From Deroplatys truncata (lineage: Eukaryota; Arthropoda; Insecta; Mantodea; Mantidae): a stretch of 64,000 nucleotides of DNA. The stretch covers positions 57,334,364 through 57,398,363 of the forward strand of contig CM060980.1 of the NCBI GenBank assembly GCA_030765065.1. Reading direction: 5' to 3'. Position numbers and translations under genes: made by a program. The notes beneath the pieces were generated by a model. That model searched no databases. It was not told the DNA's origin and saw only the letters and a list, made by a program, of their open reading frames with translations. Shown here one piece after another: positions 10,699-23,126 of this stretch; position 1 is the first letter of the stretch; each line of letters begins with the position of its first letter.

Positions 10699-12304
10699 TT
10701 TGTTTTTCCTTTTCAAACGAAAGTTACGTGTTAAGCCGAAAGTAAATGGCACTTTTCCTCATACGAGATTGGGCCGCAATGGACATGATGTAGTTGGTTA
10801 GTGATTAGTTTACGGCCGTCCAGCTTATTTACCTGCTCCAATATTCGGCAAGTAAAGCATCCAGGCTTCTTAAACAAACTACAATTACGTATATATTCGT
10901 GTCCTGTGGTAAGAATATGGTGAATTCATACTAAAAGACACTAGATAAACTTGCTAACCTTTTGCACATCAAGACACATGACGATTTATACAGAGTTTGT
11001 AATACCATGATTCGCAGTTAAATACTTTGGTATACATGTATTTGGACGTCAAATGTCTTACGGGCTCTAGCATATGTTACTCTCTCCTTTTAATGCAATG
11101 GTAGTAGACTATATTGAGTCTAAGGGAGGCCTGATGGCGCATATTCTTATTTAGGCACACGTCAACGTAATCTTTTGCTGCAATGAGTTTCGAGATAAAC
11201 GGTTACAGATCAAGCATGGTTTGCACAATAAACGACTCTACCTTTAACAATTCCTCAAAATCAAATGAAAATGAATAATATTCTGTACATTAAAGTGTGT
11301 AATAATTTTTATGATTTTAAATAATACACACTGTACAACACCAAAATAATTTAACCCTGCTTCCCCATTGGTGCAAAATTAAGGTACCTGAATTTCGTTA
11401 AAATGCTCATGCTTTAAACTACTAACATCGATTATGCTAACTTTATGTGTTCAAATTTCACTACAGACACACATTTATAAAAAAAAAAAGTGTGTTATAA
11501 AATGCTGCTTAGAGATTTACGTTTCTATAGACTGGATTGACTTAAGTCAATATCTTCAGAGAGAGCTTTTCCTGTTCAATAATACATTTCTAATTTGCCA
11601 TTTTGACTTTTTCTGTTATAATAGTTTTGGGCGTCATTCGGTGTAATTGTCCCCTATCATTCCTTCATTTCCACTTAATGCAGTAGGTATTTATTCATCT
11701 TTCTTGTAGAAGAAAACTATTTGAAATAAACTAGCTTCTGTGAAGACCCAATAAAATTCTTAGGAAGCTTTTGATATTGGTGATTCGACAAGCGAATTTA
11801 ATTTCGTAGACATAAAATTGACAACAATTAGTAATTCAGAAGACGTGTTTCCATTAGGCAACCAAGTCCAAATGATAGGCATTATCTTAGTGCCCGAGGA
11901 ACAATGATGAGTTCTATAACCACGATTGTATTGCGGAAAATTATAGTTTTATATCTTATGCAAAGAAGTTCAGGGAACATATTAGAAGTTGCTTTTATCA
12001 TTTAGTGTTCGCTCTAGAGTGAAGACTTTACCAGTATCAAGAAGTTCTGCAAAGCTTCTCAGGCGTAAAGTCAGGCAAAGGCCGTAAGAATGAACAAATC
12101 AGAATTTGGAGTTGTAAATTTAAAGGAAAACGGGATCGGGCGATTTTTCGAGAGAAAAGGGAATAAGGGGGGGGTAATAGATGGCGAGATTAATATAATG
12201 AAGAGTCTGTTCGAAAGTATTCAGGCTGATGGAAACAACGTTCGGAGTTGTTATTTTGTGGCTGATATTTTCAGTTGATCTGCACGGTAAATCGTGAGTA
12301 AAAA
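10699..12304. other. No recognisable feature
   Basis: Unique-looking AT-rich DNA. The short frames at 11434-11646 and 12090-12278 have no recognisable domain and no supporting codon pattern. I see no inverted ends or duplications. Confidence 0.45.
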
Positions 12305-12760
12305 TCATGTGTACCGAACGAGATGTGAACCTCGCGTTCGGGAGGTTCCAAGTTCAAAATCTGATTATCTATCATCCTGATTTAGGACCCTTTTTGGTAT
12401 TTTTCTCTGGGATGGGTTCTTACTTTCCACAAAATTTCCTGTCTCCTAGTACTTCTAATTTAGCTCCCGTTTCCATCTTTCTGGGTTGCAGGGCCAGGGG
12501 TAGTGAACGGTGATGTGCGGCGTGCCGGAGAATGAACTTTAAGGAAAGAACTGTTTCTATCCTGGTATGAAGACCTGCTGTCCAAAGCTATCCGTAAGGA
12601 AATAGAGGGGCTTTGGGTGCTCTGCCAAGTGCACTATCTGGAGACGTTCGGGAGCCCCTGAGTTGTACCTGCCGTCACCAGATTTGTCTCTTTCAAGTAT
12701 ATGCAAATAAACCATGATGCATGTGTTCTTATGGAGATACTGAGAAAACATTTGTACGTC
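12305..12760 (+). mobile_element. Decayed tRNA-derived SINE
   Basis: The head contains GCGTTCGGGAGG followed by a B-box-like AGTTCAAAATCT near 12351. Next is CATCCTGATTTAGG near 12372, a motif I associate with a widespread arthropod tRNA-SINE family. The part to about 12510 is the better supported. The remainder to 12760 (including ATCTGGAGACGTTCGGGAGCC) is GC-richer than its surroundings and may be body sequence or a second fragment. Confidence 0.55.
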
Positions 12761-15240
12761 ACAGAGCGTGAAAAGAGAAACATAAAATAATAAAATATAC
12801 TGTTTTTATATTAGAATCCACATTTTAAATAATAATATTCCCCATTTTATCATTTTAAATTACTTTCAAAAAGTGAATCGTTTTATTTTAGACTGAAATA
12901 TATGATAAATCTAAGTTATTGGTAATAAAGATATTTATGTTATTTGTAATCGTCGGTTCCGCAACTATTTAAGTTAAATAAAATCGATGGCTTAGTACGA
13001 AACTAACGTAATTACAAAAAGTGCAAGTTTTTTGTTTTTTCGGTAAAGTGAGAAACTACTGTGTCATCTACTTGGTGACAAATATCTCCTCTATCCGCGC
13101 AACCGTTACTGAGTTACTATGAGTCGTAACTTCAAAATATGATTATGATTTAATGTGAAAGAAAGTATTACACATAAGATTTTCCTTCGTAGGGAATTGT
13201 AATGTGAAACTAACCTAAGCTCTGTGACGTTTGTTCAACACTCATACACAACAAAGCTGATACCAAAGCTGCTTGTAAAGTTTGATACTAAAGTTTCCAC
13301 GTGTTCTGGCTACAAAAAATGAATCAAGAAGATTTCCTAAACTTCACTAAGATCCAGAAACACATTGTGCCACAGAGAAAACAAAAGAAAGAGGCTGAAT
13401 TAATTAACGGGATGGAAATGGTTTGCCTTTAGTACCGAATAAATCATCCAGAAAGGATATATTTTAAGTATGATCAGACAAGTCACTTTATAGGTTTTCA
13501 TATATTTATGTGTTGAGGAAGAAGACTGCAACTGAAATTATATTAAGACAGCACCTACAACAAAGGACCACTGCCAGTATCATGTGGGAAACATAATGAT
13601 CTGATGGACCTCTTCAGTAATGGAATAATACCTACAATTACTTCCATTTTTACAGCTCACTTACAGCAGATGATATACTTCATACATTAGAAGATGATTG
13701 ATTACAATTTGAACACGTTTGATTTCTAGAAATTGGTTAAATAAGCAAAATGATGTTTATTCCTTTCTAATTTAGGTTTACGGCTCACAGATAAAAAGAT
13801 TCTAATTAATTTGGTGACTAACGTATCTTGAGATTTATTTATATTGAACTATCTATAAATAGTCACACACACTCATATATATATAGATTACGTCATGAAA
13901 TAATAATTCTGAATTTTCCAATTTATTTTTAAATTATTCAAGAAAAAGTTTGCAAATTCCTTTATGCAAACTTTCCTGAAAAGAAACAAGGCATCGAAAT
14001 GGTTCTCAGTGTCATATTTGACACATATTTACTGCTCTATCTGTTTCTAAGATAGAAGCATAGTAAGGAATGTCTTCTGCGTTTTCTTTTGCCTTCCAAA
14101 ATGCTTCAACAAGGCGCACTTGTGATGAAATTCAATATGGCGGCGGTCGATCTAACTCCGTCTCTGTGGATGCTCATAGGTGTGAATTATTGATGGTTCC
14201 GCCGCGTAGTTAAATGACAAGGAATAGAGAAGGAAGGATAACAATATTAATGGTGTTCACTTCCTTCAGCATCCGTCGTAATCGCGGAGACAACGGCCGA
14301 TAGATGGCACGTCGCTCGCTCTATTTCCTGCCATTTGTGTGGTGATTCCCCTCGGCTCAGAGCCAGTCATTGTTACACTTCTCGTGTTCCATTGCCTTCC
14401 AGTAACTTGGTGACAGGCTTGACAACGGCACATCACGCAGATAGTTGGGATGCGTTGCGAGAGCATTTCATATCCGTTCCTAACGACGTCCATTCATAGG
14501 CCAGGCAACTGTTTATGTACGTATGTACGTATTGATGACCAATTCTGTACACAAACACTGGTAATTCCTATAATTGATATTTGGTAAATACATTGTTTAC
14601 ACAATATTTAAAAAATCTTATGCGTAGCATTCATATGTATTTCTCTACATTTATTTTTTTATTAAGTGTTAGCTCAATGGAGTCAACTGACTGACCCCTG
14701 GCCACTTGTCCCATAGAAGTCCGATGATAATTTCCGTGTTTACAGTTTTCCTCTTCTCTTTACTATGCATTCTATATCACCCTATTCACAAAACTAAATT
14801 GTCATTATTACCTTTTATCGCGTGACCATTTCAATTCCATTATGACATTCCAAAGACATTCTCCTATTTACCTTAACTGAGACTGATCCATGAACAATTG
14901 TTTAATCACTACAGGTTTATTACTTCTGAGCCATTTCTCCCCAGTTAGTTTTTCCTCCATTTCTCATTTCCTTTGCATTCTATTAGAATATGTACTCCAT
15001 ATTTGTTATCCCCAAAGATTGGACAATACCTAACGTTGCATTATCCCTAAGTACGTTTGTAAGCTTTCTCTACATTTATTTTCAAATTAATACGGATACT
15101 TATTTTACATATTATCCATATAAAGTGTATTCATATATCTGCTTCCTGCCAATCGTGATAAATATTCACTAGAAGTGGTTTAATTAGGTCTTAGGTAATA
15201 AGAAACAAGCAGTGGTCACTTTACATTTCAAGGGTACTAC
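12761..15240. other. No recognisable feature
   Basis: About 2.5 kb with no coding domain, RNA gene or repeat matching elsewhere in the window. The stretch 14100-14510 is GC-richer and holds a 75-codon minus-strand frame with no recognisable motif. A TACGTATGTACGTA run lies at 14517-14530. Confidence 0.45.
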
Positions 15241-15244
15241 TTAA

Positions 15245-16122
15245 GGGGAGACTAAATGGTAAAAATTGCCAAAAAATGCTATTTTTAATCTTTTATGCAT
15301 TTTTTAAAATATATTTACCTCTTTAATTTAATATATTTTATCATTGTAGGCACAACACTTATATTTTAAGTATATTTTTAAAAATCATGCTGTATCTGCC
15401 ATTTTGTACTGTGAATTCTTGACGCAGTAATTTGTATCACAAATTATGTAAATGTCAAGAGTGATTATAGTGTGAATATGCATTGTTATGTGACATTGAT
15501 TTGAGATGTTTGATGATTGTCTTTTATACGTGCGGCAAATAAACAGTAGCATTCTTTAAAACAAACACTAATACCATCGCAAATTGGCTACCACAACGTG
15601 GAGCTAACAAACTTAACAAAGAATATCGTCACATTCTGCACCACTTTAGAGAAAAAAACTCATAACTTCTGAACATACAGAAACTTTAGCCTATCTTTTA
15701 GGGGAAGTTTTGCTCTACAAAAGCGACTACTGTTAAACATGTCAGATTCTGTGTGCTCAAACCACGTGGTTTCTTTCTTTCTAAATATATTTGCAATTTT
15801 CCATTTTTGCTTTGAACAGTTTTTTCTGTGAATGACATTTGATGTTATAAATGACCCGCTTTATCAGAAATTGTTGTGGGTTACTTTGGTATTAATAAGA
15901 CGCTTAGTTATTTAAATAAAGTAATTTATGTTTAATATAATATCCTCCTTAATAAGCAAGCTTATTGTATAAAAACAGATCATGAAGTTATAAGACATGC
16001 GTGTAAAAATTTACTAATGAAATCTGTAAAAATTTCATTCTGATATCCGAAATAGTTGCTGATAAACTGAGTCACGATTTTAGCAGATTTAACATGGGCA
16101 GGCTAGAGCTTTTTATCTTCCC
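15245..16122. mobile_element. Candidate TTAA-flanked non-autonomous DNA element
   Basis: The left edge reads TTAA then GGGGAGACTAAA at 15241-15256. The right edge, read on the minus strand, is TTAA then GGGAAGATAAAA, ending at 16126. TTAA on both sides with similar inverted ends would fit piggyBac-type target duplication, but the ends are short and diverged. A solo LTR (15420-15633) lies inside, leaving about 660 bp of its own non-coding sequence. Confidence 0.45.
15420..15633 (+). mobile_element. Solo LTR related to the 56.3-kb element
   Basis: It starts TGACGCAGTAATTTGTATC, matching the LTR start at 56300 closely for about 110 bases. It then jumps to the LTR's last part, including TGGCTACCACAACGTGG near 15586, and ends CGTCACA. 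The same four bases TTCT stand before (15416-15419) and after (15634-15637), so this is one insertion event. The 214-bp length against 1,058 bp means a large internal deletion or a short-LTR relative. No internal retroelement sequence remains. Confidence 0.75.
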
Positions 16123-16167
16123 TTAAAGGTTAAAAACGTTTTCAAACAAGAAAACAAAAAACATTTA

Positions 16168-16520
16168 ATTATAAAATAAACTGCATCTGGCAAATCACTG
16201 TAGGTATGTTTTATCGAGATATACATTTTTAGTCAGGTATTTGTCTCTCTTATGGTTATATAAAATTAAACAAAAATAAATATCTTCTTTGTCTTCTTAT
16301 AGAAAATTCAAAATTATTTTATTCGTCATCCAGTGCCACAGCCTTACGGCATTTAATCAAAATCCCTTTAGATATTTTAGTAAGGGTTTGTGGCGATGCA
16401 CGAGTTTCGTGAAAAATATTTACCTTGCATGCATTAAGGTTGATCGATTTTAGTACGACATTTAATCCCTAGGCACACATCCGACATTTCTCTTTGAATT
16501 ACGCTGTTTACACAGAGAAA
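16168..16520 (-). repeat. Family A repeat, highly decayed
   Basis: Faint but ordered matches on the minus strand: TTTGTCTCTCTTATGGTT near 16240, AATCAAAATCC near 16352, GCATTAAGG near 16431, and GAATTACGCTGTTTACACAG near 16496, which corresponds to the GAGTTATGCTGTTCACAG block. The edges cannot be fixed. Confidence 0.55.
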
Positions 16521-17420
16521 TGTATGAATTCGTCAGAAATATTAGTTATTAAGAAAACAAAATCACCTTTAATACTGTCAAATTATTTTTCCCCTTTATT
16601 ACAAGATTTAACTTCCTATCAATAGCTATTATATAGAACCTATAAAACGAGGCAACATTATTGTTATAAAATTTCATTCATTCTAATGTGCTTTTATAAG
16701 TTTCTAAAATTAGAGCCGTCTAACGTTGCAAGCACGACATATAAGTAACTCCATTGGTTCCTTAAACCATCTTTAAGTTAAACGTCGACAGGGCCGGGTA
16801 TTTTTGGAGATGATGGTAGTCACAATATTCTCTAAGAAACTTATATTTGCTAATATTCACGAATTAGTATGTTATGATAGTCATTACCTGCATAATACAA
16901 TCGCGATAAAACTGAATTGGGGTGCTAAAACAAAAAATTAAAACATTCGCGAATTATAGATGTAACGTTCTATAGAGAATTTAATTTTCTTACTTTTATT
17001 CTTAATTTATTATTATTATAATTATTATTATTATTATACTCTTGAGCCAGTTTGGTTATGGTTGCAGGTATCAACTTGGATTTGCTACGTTTTGTTCAGT
17101 AAATATTTATTCTATGTAATATACCTACAATGTTTCATTTCTTTAAATATTACTACTGACCAAATGCAATATACTTTTGTCTTATCAGACTTCAGTTCTT
17201 TCTAAGCATTCCCAAACTGTTTGTATATGTTTCAATATTTCTTTCTAGCATTCCAAGGCGCCTTTGTGTTACAGTCAAATTATACCTCGAAAAACCCCGT
17301 TCACTGTCTGCGTTAGACACTGGCACAAAGCAGAAATGTTTTCTGTGACACAATTTTACTTAGTAAAAGGAAAACATAATTCAATCCACTACTGGAGGTG
17401 AAATACTTCTTATATCTATA
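16521..17420. other. No recognisable feature; short ATT repeat
   Basis: AT-rich intergenic DNA with a TTATTA microsatellite at 17010-17037. Nothing else recognised. Confidence 0.5.
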
Positions 17421-18504
17421 TACGAGCGATGATCAGAAACTAAGATTACAAGAATATTCCTGGAGTGTGTCCGTTGTAGAGAAATTAGTAGTGGGCGGTA
17501 ATGTTAATACATGCGGTTGCATCTGTGCAGAGTTTCAGCTACCCGCCGCCTACAGCGCTAGCTCTAGGTAAATAAATGGCGACTCATTTGTAAAACTGGT
17601 CTCGCTAAGAAATCCGTTCAGTTATTCGATTTCTGAAGGCGAAACATGTAACCTCGGCTGAAAGTCACCGTCAGCTGATAGAAGTTTACGGAGAGACTGT
17701 AATGTCTCGTCAACATGTCGCAGAACGCTGTCGAAAGTTTGCGACCGGTAGAGAAAACGTCACTGACGAGGTTCGCAGTGGCCAACCCAGCACAGCATCA
17801 ACAGATTTAAACACAGCTCGCGTGGAGGAGTTGATCAGGACAACAGCAGGATTACGACGGCATATGACGGTAGAATTGGGAATGTCGTTCGGAAGCGTGG
17901 TCACATTGTTCACGATATTCTGCAGTATTCTGTTCCTGATAGGTTTCATGAAATCTGTCCAAACAACACAAGCAGTAGCGCATGGGTCAAGTCTACAACT
18001 TCTGCAAATGTTCTCCGCGGAAGGGAACAAATATAGTTGTCTTCACCACATTGTCAATCACGGGCGACGAAACATGGATCCCCACTACGTCCCAACAGTA
18101 AGGGGTCGTCAGTGGAGTGGAAACATGTCTCCTCTCCAAAGACAAGAGAAGTTTAAAGTAGGCCATCTCCCGGGAAGGGGAAGGCCATAGTGTTTTAAAA
18201 CAGCGCGGGTGTCATACTCATGGAGCTTTCGGAAAGAGGGCATACAGTGACCGCTGACAGATACTGCGAAACCTTGACACGATTGCGCGAAGCGATCAGG
18301 AGGAAACGGCCAAGACTTCTCACCGAGGGCGTCATTTTCCTTCACGACAATCCGCGACCTCATACAGCCCAGAAGACCACCACGGTGTTGAAGCAGTTTC
18401 GCTGGGACATCATCGACCTCGCTCCAAGCGACTTTCACCTTTTACCTCGCTTGAAGGAGCAGCTAGGAGGTCGACGATTCGCTTCAGACGAGGAGGTGAA
18501 CTGA
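17421..18504 (+). pseudogene. mariner transposase, 5' part, broken
   Basis: The left end resembles a mariner terminal repeat (TACGAGCGATGATCAGAAAC near 17421). Coding similarity begins near 17607, upstream of the first ATG at 17702: EIRSVIRFLKAKH, then MSRQHVAERCRKF and DEVRSGQPSTASTD, a typical mariner DNA-binding region. Catalytic landmarks survive in pieces. GDETW is near 18067 in another frame. HDNPRPHTA lies at 18343-18369 and APSDFHLL near 18423. Only 27 residues separate the second and third acids where the family has 34, so about seven residues are missing. Several frameshifts are present. It stops at RRFASDEEV, where an inverted mariner piece begins. Inactive. Confidence 0.88.
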
Positions 18505-18735
18505 GGTTACAAAGCCTTCAGTGGAATTCATACATTTTATTCCATACAACCAATGCAGCCAACTGATAGTACATACATTAAGTTATTTTTTGGCATAGTC
18601 TCCATATCGGTTTAGGCACTTGTCGCTTCGTGGGATGTGTTTGAATACTCCCTCCGGGTAAAAATCCTGTCCTTGCGTGTTTAGCCACGTTTTCGCGAAG
18701 TGTTTCACCTCCTCGTCTGAAGCAAATCGTCGACC
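18469..18735. repeat. 32-bp inverted repeat within mariner fragments
   Basis: The arms are 18469-18500 and 18704-18735, differing at one position, with a 203-base spacer. Both arms are the same part of the mariner coding sequence (RRFASDEEV). Confidence 0.85.
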
Positions 18736-18741
18736 TTTATT
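18501..18741 (-). pseudogene. mariner transposase C-terminal piece, inverted
   Basis: On the minus strand this encodes GRRFASDEEVKHF, then WLNTQGQDFYPEGVFKH and RSDKCLNRYGDYAKK followed by a stop near 18587. That is the normal end of a mariner transposase. Downstream on that strand it runs into a partial terminal repeat (CTTTGTAACCTCAG) meeting the first fragment at 18500. It supplies the part missing from the plus-strand fragment, but in opposite orientation. The segment GGTCGACGATT...GAGGTGAA is present in both. Confidence 0.88.
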
Positions 18742-18905
18742 ACTGAATGCTTCATTGTACTGTACGATTTATAGCAGTGCTATTAGCCTTGTGTTTTGTA
18801 TTCCATGTTGCACCTTTACAAAATTCAAATAAGGTTGCAATGTTTATTCCGGCAGAGAAAATTAAGTATAGACGTTGGAATGTACATATTGGAGTAACAT
18901 TATTT

Positions 18906-19745
18906 AAAAAATCTGATGTATTACACTCACATGACTTTCTCTACTCTTGTACAAACTATTTTTACAAAAGCTTATTCTCCATATGCTTCATGTTAATCAA
19001 GATGTTAATCTTATTGCTAATTTTCTTGTAGGTGCAAGAGGAATATGGTAGTATTTAAGCGATAGCCAAATCTTTTAAGAGCTGGTTGCTATGTGGCGCA
19101 TTCCATTCTCTTTGTATGTCCAGGACATAAAAAAATGAATAACGAATTCCCATTTGAGAAAAAGTATTGGAAAATTTAAGGGAATAGCAAGCAATATCTC
19201 GAAAATGGTTCACCCAGCAAAAAGAAATGTATATGACATAAATTGTGTATTTTAACGCGATCTACATTTTTATGTAGTAAAATTTTGTCTGTCTCTTATG
19301 GTTTACCAGTTATGCAAAAGTCGTTCACAGTGAAGAATACTTTTGGAGACATTTCCAGAAAATTCGAGATATACATTTCATTTGTCATAAAAATATCTTA
19401 AACGTATGATATTTTAATCAAAATCGTTAGAGCCATTTTTGAGAAAATTAAAATTTTCGAAAAATGTTCCATGTAAAGGCTAATCTGGGGTGTGGGGATT
19501 TTCTTGATAACCATCGTGTCGCATCTCTGGAAGATACTTCACCTAAATACCAAGTTTGGTGTTTATCCGACTATTCGTTTCTGAGTTATGCTGTTCACAG
19601 ACACACACACGGACATGTTTTCAAATATGCTTTTTTTTTGATTCAGGGGGTCTCAAAACATATATTTCCGGCGAAATCTTGGTATCGAATTTCTGGGTGG
19701 AATACAATATTGCCCCTACTTACTATACGTAGTAGAGAAGGTAAA
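18906..19745 (-). repeat. Family A repeat, full-length copy
   Basis: Runs from AAATCTGATGTATTACACTC to CTATACGTAGTAGAGAAGGTAA. The CA tract is short (19599-19610). A frame at 19464-19829 is translated repeat, not a gene. Confidence 0.9.
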
Positions 19746-21606
19746 ACACAAAATGATGAAATTAGTCCCCATAAATACCTGCCTCTACATATCGGTAATC
19801 GGGACTTTAAACTGATAACGACTGGCTAACAACTTGCGCCCAACATGCTGCATCGTTCAGGTAATTTCATGATAGCTATAGATATTTACACCTTTTACCA
19901 GAAATTATACTTGTTTGCTTACCTTTTTTCTCTATAAATTGTGTGTAACCCGAGAAGTCAAATTTCATTTTCTTGTAGAGTAATGTGTATAAGCAGACTT
20001 CTCTGCTTTTGTCTCTCCTGTATAATTTACATTTCCGGATTTATCAGCCTATTCAATACAGCACAAAGTACAAGGCGTGATTTTAAAGTAAGTACTGTTC
20101 TAATATTTTGCCGCTGCAGCGCTGCAGTTTCGACTTTGAGCATGGTTCCTTCATTCATTAGGAAGCCTGACGCAGCTGTGAGCGATCGTCACTCTGTGTT
20201 TTCCTGTTGTTAGAGCGTTTCAATATGTTCAAAACAATCGAACGGCCCGCCGACTGTGAATACTGTTTGAATACTGCTGATGTGAATGTAGCCGTTTCAA
20301 ATTCTTATATTGCAATTTAATTGAGATTCATGCTGGTTGGCTTTGCATGAAACCACATTGGTATTGAGATTGCATACAGGATTTGTTTTATTAAAGGTGC
20401 TAATTTTCAGGTAGTAAATAGTTTTGATAATGAACTAAACACGTTTAACTTGTTGCACTATTATTTTTTTTTAGTGTTAGTGGTGGTGGTTATAAGCTAG
20501 CCTTGAAATTTAATGATGGTGGGTTTTATTGCGGACTGGAGTTCTAATTTTTCTTTTTGGAAGATTATTCCCTATTCTCTGTATGGTCTGGAAGTATAAT
20601 TGGGTGTGTGATGTAAAATTTTAAGCAAAAAGAAAAAAGTACTAATTTCCCTAGTGTTAAGACAAAAAAAAAAAAGAAATAGGATGGTAGCTATTTTTCT
20701 AAAACATTCAAAGTACAGGACACTTGCTTCCTGTGTGGATCCTCCTTCGATTCCTGACTATGATCAATTTTTTTTCGGACTATGAAGTTTCCTCAATGTG
20801 TTCAGTTAGCGAAACCATGAAATACCGCTCGATATATCCTGATCACATGTTTTATAGTATTTTATATCATGTATCGTTAGTAGTTTGTACCTAAACGTTA
20901 GCCTCTAAGAAAATAAAATAAAATTGGTACTAGAATCTTAATAGATATTAAAATTACAATTTTAGTTTTTGGCAACCGCTTTCGTAGCGCATTTTAGTGT
21001 GCAATTAAATTCAACAAAATCATTTTCTGTCTTTCATAGAAATGTTTACTCCTACTCAACTGTAAATGCACAGCTTTCTGTTATAAGCATAAACAATAGT
21101 TTTATTATTCTGTCAATTTTTCTGCTGATTGGAAGGGAAAGAAACGCAGGAACTCTCTCAAACTTTAATAGAGTCGGGAGTACATACGAAGGCGGGTCGG
21201 TTAAGCCACTGCTCAGAAAAGGGAGAGACAAAGATAGTACACTGTCTTTCTTTGGCTCTCAGAATAGTGAGTGCTTCCGACTCTAGCCAGATCATCTGTC
21301 TCAGCAGAATGTTCATTAAAAATATCATTTTGCTCTAATAAATTTATTTTACATTCATTGCCTACTTCCAACTGCCGATTCAGTTATACTAAAAACGCTC
21401 AAAGGTTGCAACATTTTCCTCATTTTGGTTATTAGGATTGCCTTTGCAAGGGTTTAAGTAGAAAAACACAGCAGATATATTTTATATTTATCGCAGGAAT
21501 TGATGATTCGCTTAACTTAAATGGCTTGAAATCAAATCCTTATATTAGCGAGAGAGAGAGAGAATATGTATTAATATATGTGAACTTTTGAGGACAAACT
21601 CTATGC
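19746..21606. other. No recognisable feature
   Basis: AT-rich sequence with short A and T runs (for example 20667-20678) and a GA run at 21551-21562. The frames at 19941-20213 and 20969-21286 contain no recognisable domain. Confidence 0.45.
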
Positions 21607-23118
21607 CAGGGATTCACAAGTTATGTTTCACGTACCATTAATGGTACGTGAGCTTCTACCAGGTGATACATAAAATGTTTAGCACATTAGATAAATTAAT
21701 ACTTATTTTAAAAACAACAAATATTTGGCAGCTCTACTATTACCAGTAGCAACAGATCTTACATTATTAAAAAATTATAATAAAATGTTAATCCTATGCA
21801 AATTAAGGCAGTATTTTTAACACTTAAATGATTTCAGTCAAATTATATAATATCTAAATTCAATAAAAGCCAGCCTTGAAGCAATATGTGTATTTAATAA
21901 TTTGTAAAATGTATGTAACAGTCGTTGCATATGCTTATATTATTGTAAACATGTTCAACAATGTTATATGAATGCATTACGTAATTTAATAATGTAGGAG
22001 CTGTGAGAATAATAAGTTAAAAGTTGCTAACAATGAGGTAACAATGAGGTAACTTGAGACAATAATGAGTTTGAGAGTTTAGTAATACTACTTCTGATTA
22101 TTGGAGTAACAATAATGTAATTTTAGTGATAGTTTATAAAATAGCCAATCGACAACCAGAAAAATCTTTAGTTAAAAGAAGGTATTCTTTTGGATTAGGA
22201 ATAGCCAATCAGAGACTTGAAATACAGAAATTTATAAGTTTAGGAGGTTGAAATCAGTTCAGTTGCTTGCAAACAGTGTTCCTAACCAGACACAAAAAGT
22301 GTCCTCGAGAGATTTAATACGTATTCGTGTGAGGCGAAAAATAAGTTTACGTGTTAAAAAGTGTAATTAATTAATAAAAACAATCTCACAGCTCTCTATA
22401 TCAGTGAAGTGTTATTTAAATCGTGTCAAGCATTAATAAAAGGAGTGAAGTAAAATTATAATCTGTGTAAGCCTACATTCTTGTCACATCACAACCCTGC
22501 TAAGAGATACGTGTTTCTAACAATAATACTGACGCAGCCGAGGCAAACATAAATATATAATATTTAAAGAAACAGTCAAATTACAAAGTTAATATTTTTT
22601 TAAACTTGGGGCAAAGGCCACCTGAAAGTACATTTGGGGCGAAGGCTACCGGAAACTGCTTACCATACGTGCGGTTGCAACTACTACAAGTTCGGCTCCC
22701 CAACAGTTGAAATATAATACAACTCCTTCAATACAAACTACTTCAAATTGACGCCCAAAGCGTGGTAAAAAATATCGTAACAAACCATCTTCTTTAAATG
22801 ACAGCCCATCTCGAATGTATTTGATCAGATAACAATGGAAACATTATGTCGTTTGTTTAGCTGCAAGATGCGCTTACAATTAAGAAAACAGTGGAGTTAT
22901 ATTATTGTTTTTGAATGGAATATTTTATTTGTTATACTGCTAGAATTATATAGGCAGTTTGTGGTAGATTTAGAAGTAAACCTGTACATGGACAAGTGGT
23001 AAGTTAAGCACTAGTTTTGTGATAAATGTAGCGAAATCTTTATTTTGACCCTTGTAACATTTACTTAGCAGTAGATCTAATAACATGGCACGCCACTGGA
23101 AAAGGCTGAGAACCCCTG
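21607..23118. mobile_element. hAT-like non-autonomous element carrying an LTR insert
   Basis: The left end is CAGGGATTCACAAG at 21607. The right end, on the minus strand, is CAGGGGTTCTCAGCC at 23118, a typical hAT terminal sequence. The eight-base flanks CTCTATGC and GTTCATAC agree at only four positions, so the duplication is decayed or unrelated. A perfect 22-bp palindrome (arm CACGTACCATT) lies at 21629-21650 near the left end. CAGATCTTA and its inverted partner TAGATCTAA occur inside both ends. An LTR fills 21810-22745. No transposase is seen. Confidence 0.55.
21810..22745 (+). mobile_element. LTR, second gypsy-like family, with primer-site remnant
   Basis: About 930 bp aligns along its length with 38426-39300. 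Shared blocks include TTTTTAACACTTAAATG, GAGAATAATARGTTAAAAG, TCTCACAGCTCTCTATATC and GCGGTTGCAACT. Here the copy runs on into AATTGACGCCCAAAGCGTGG at 22746-22765, which looks like a lysine-tRNA-type primer-binding site. This end is therefore a 5' LTR plus a stub of internal DNA. The piece GGGGCAAAGGCCACC is partly duplicated near 22635. No internal coding region follows. Confidence 0.7.
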
Positions 23119-23126
23119 GTTCATAC

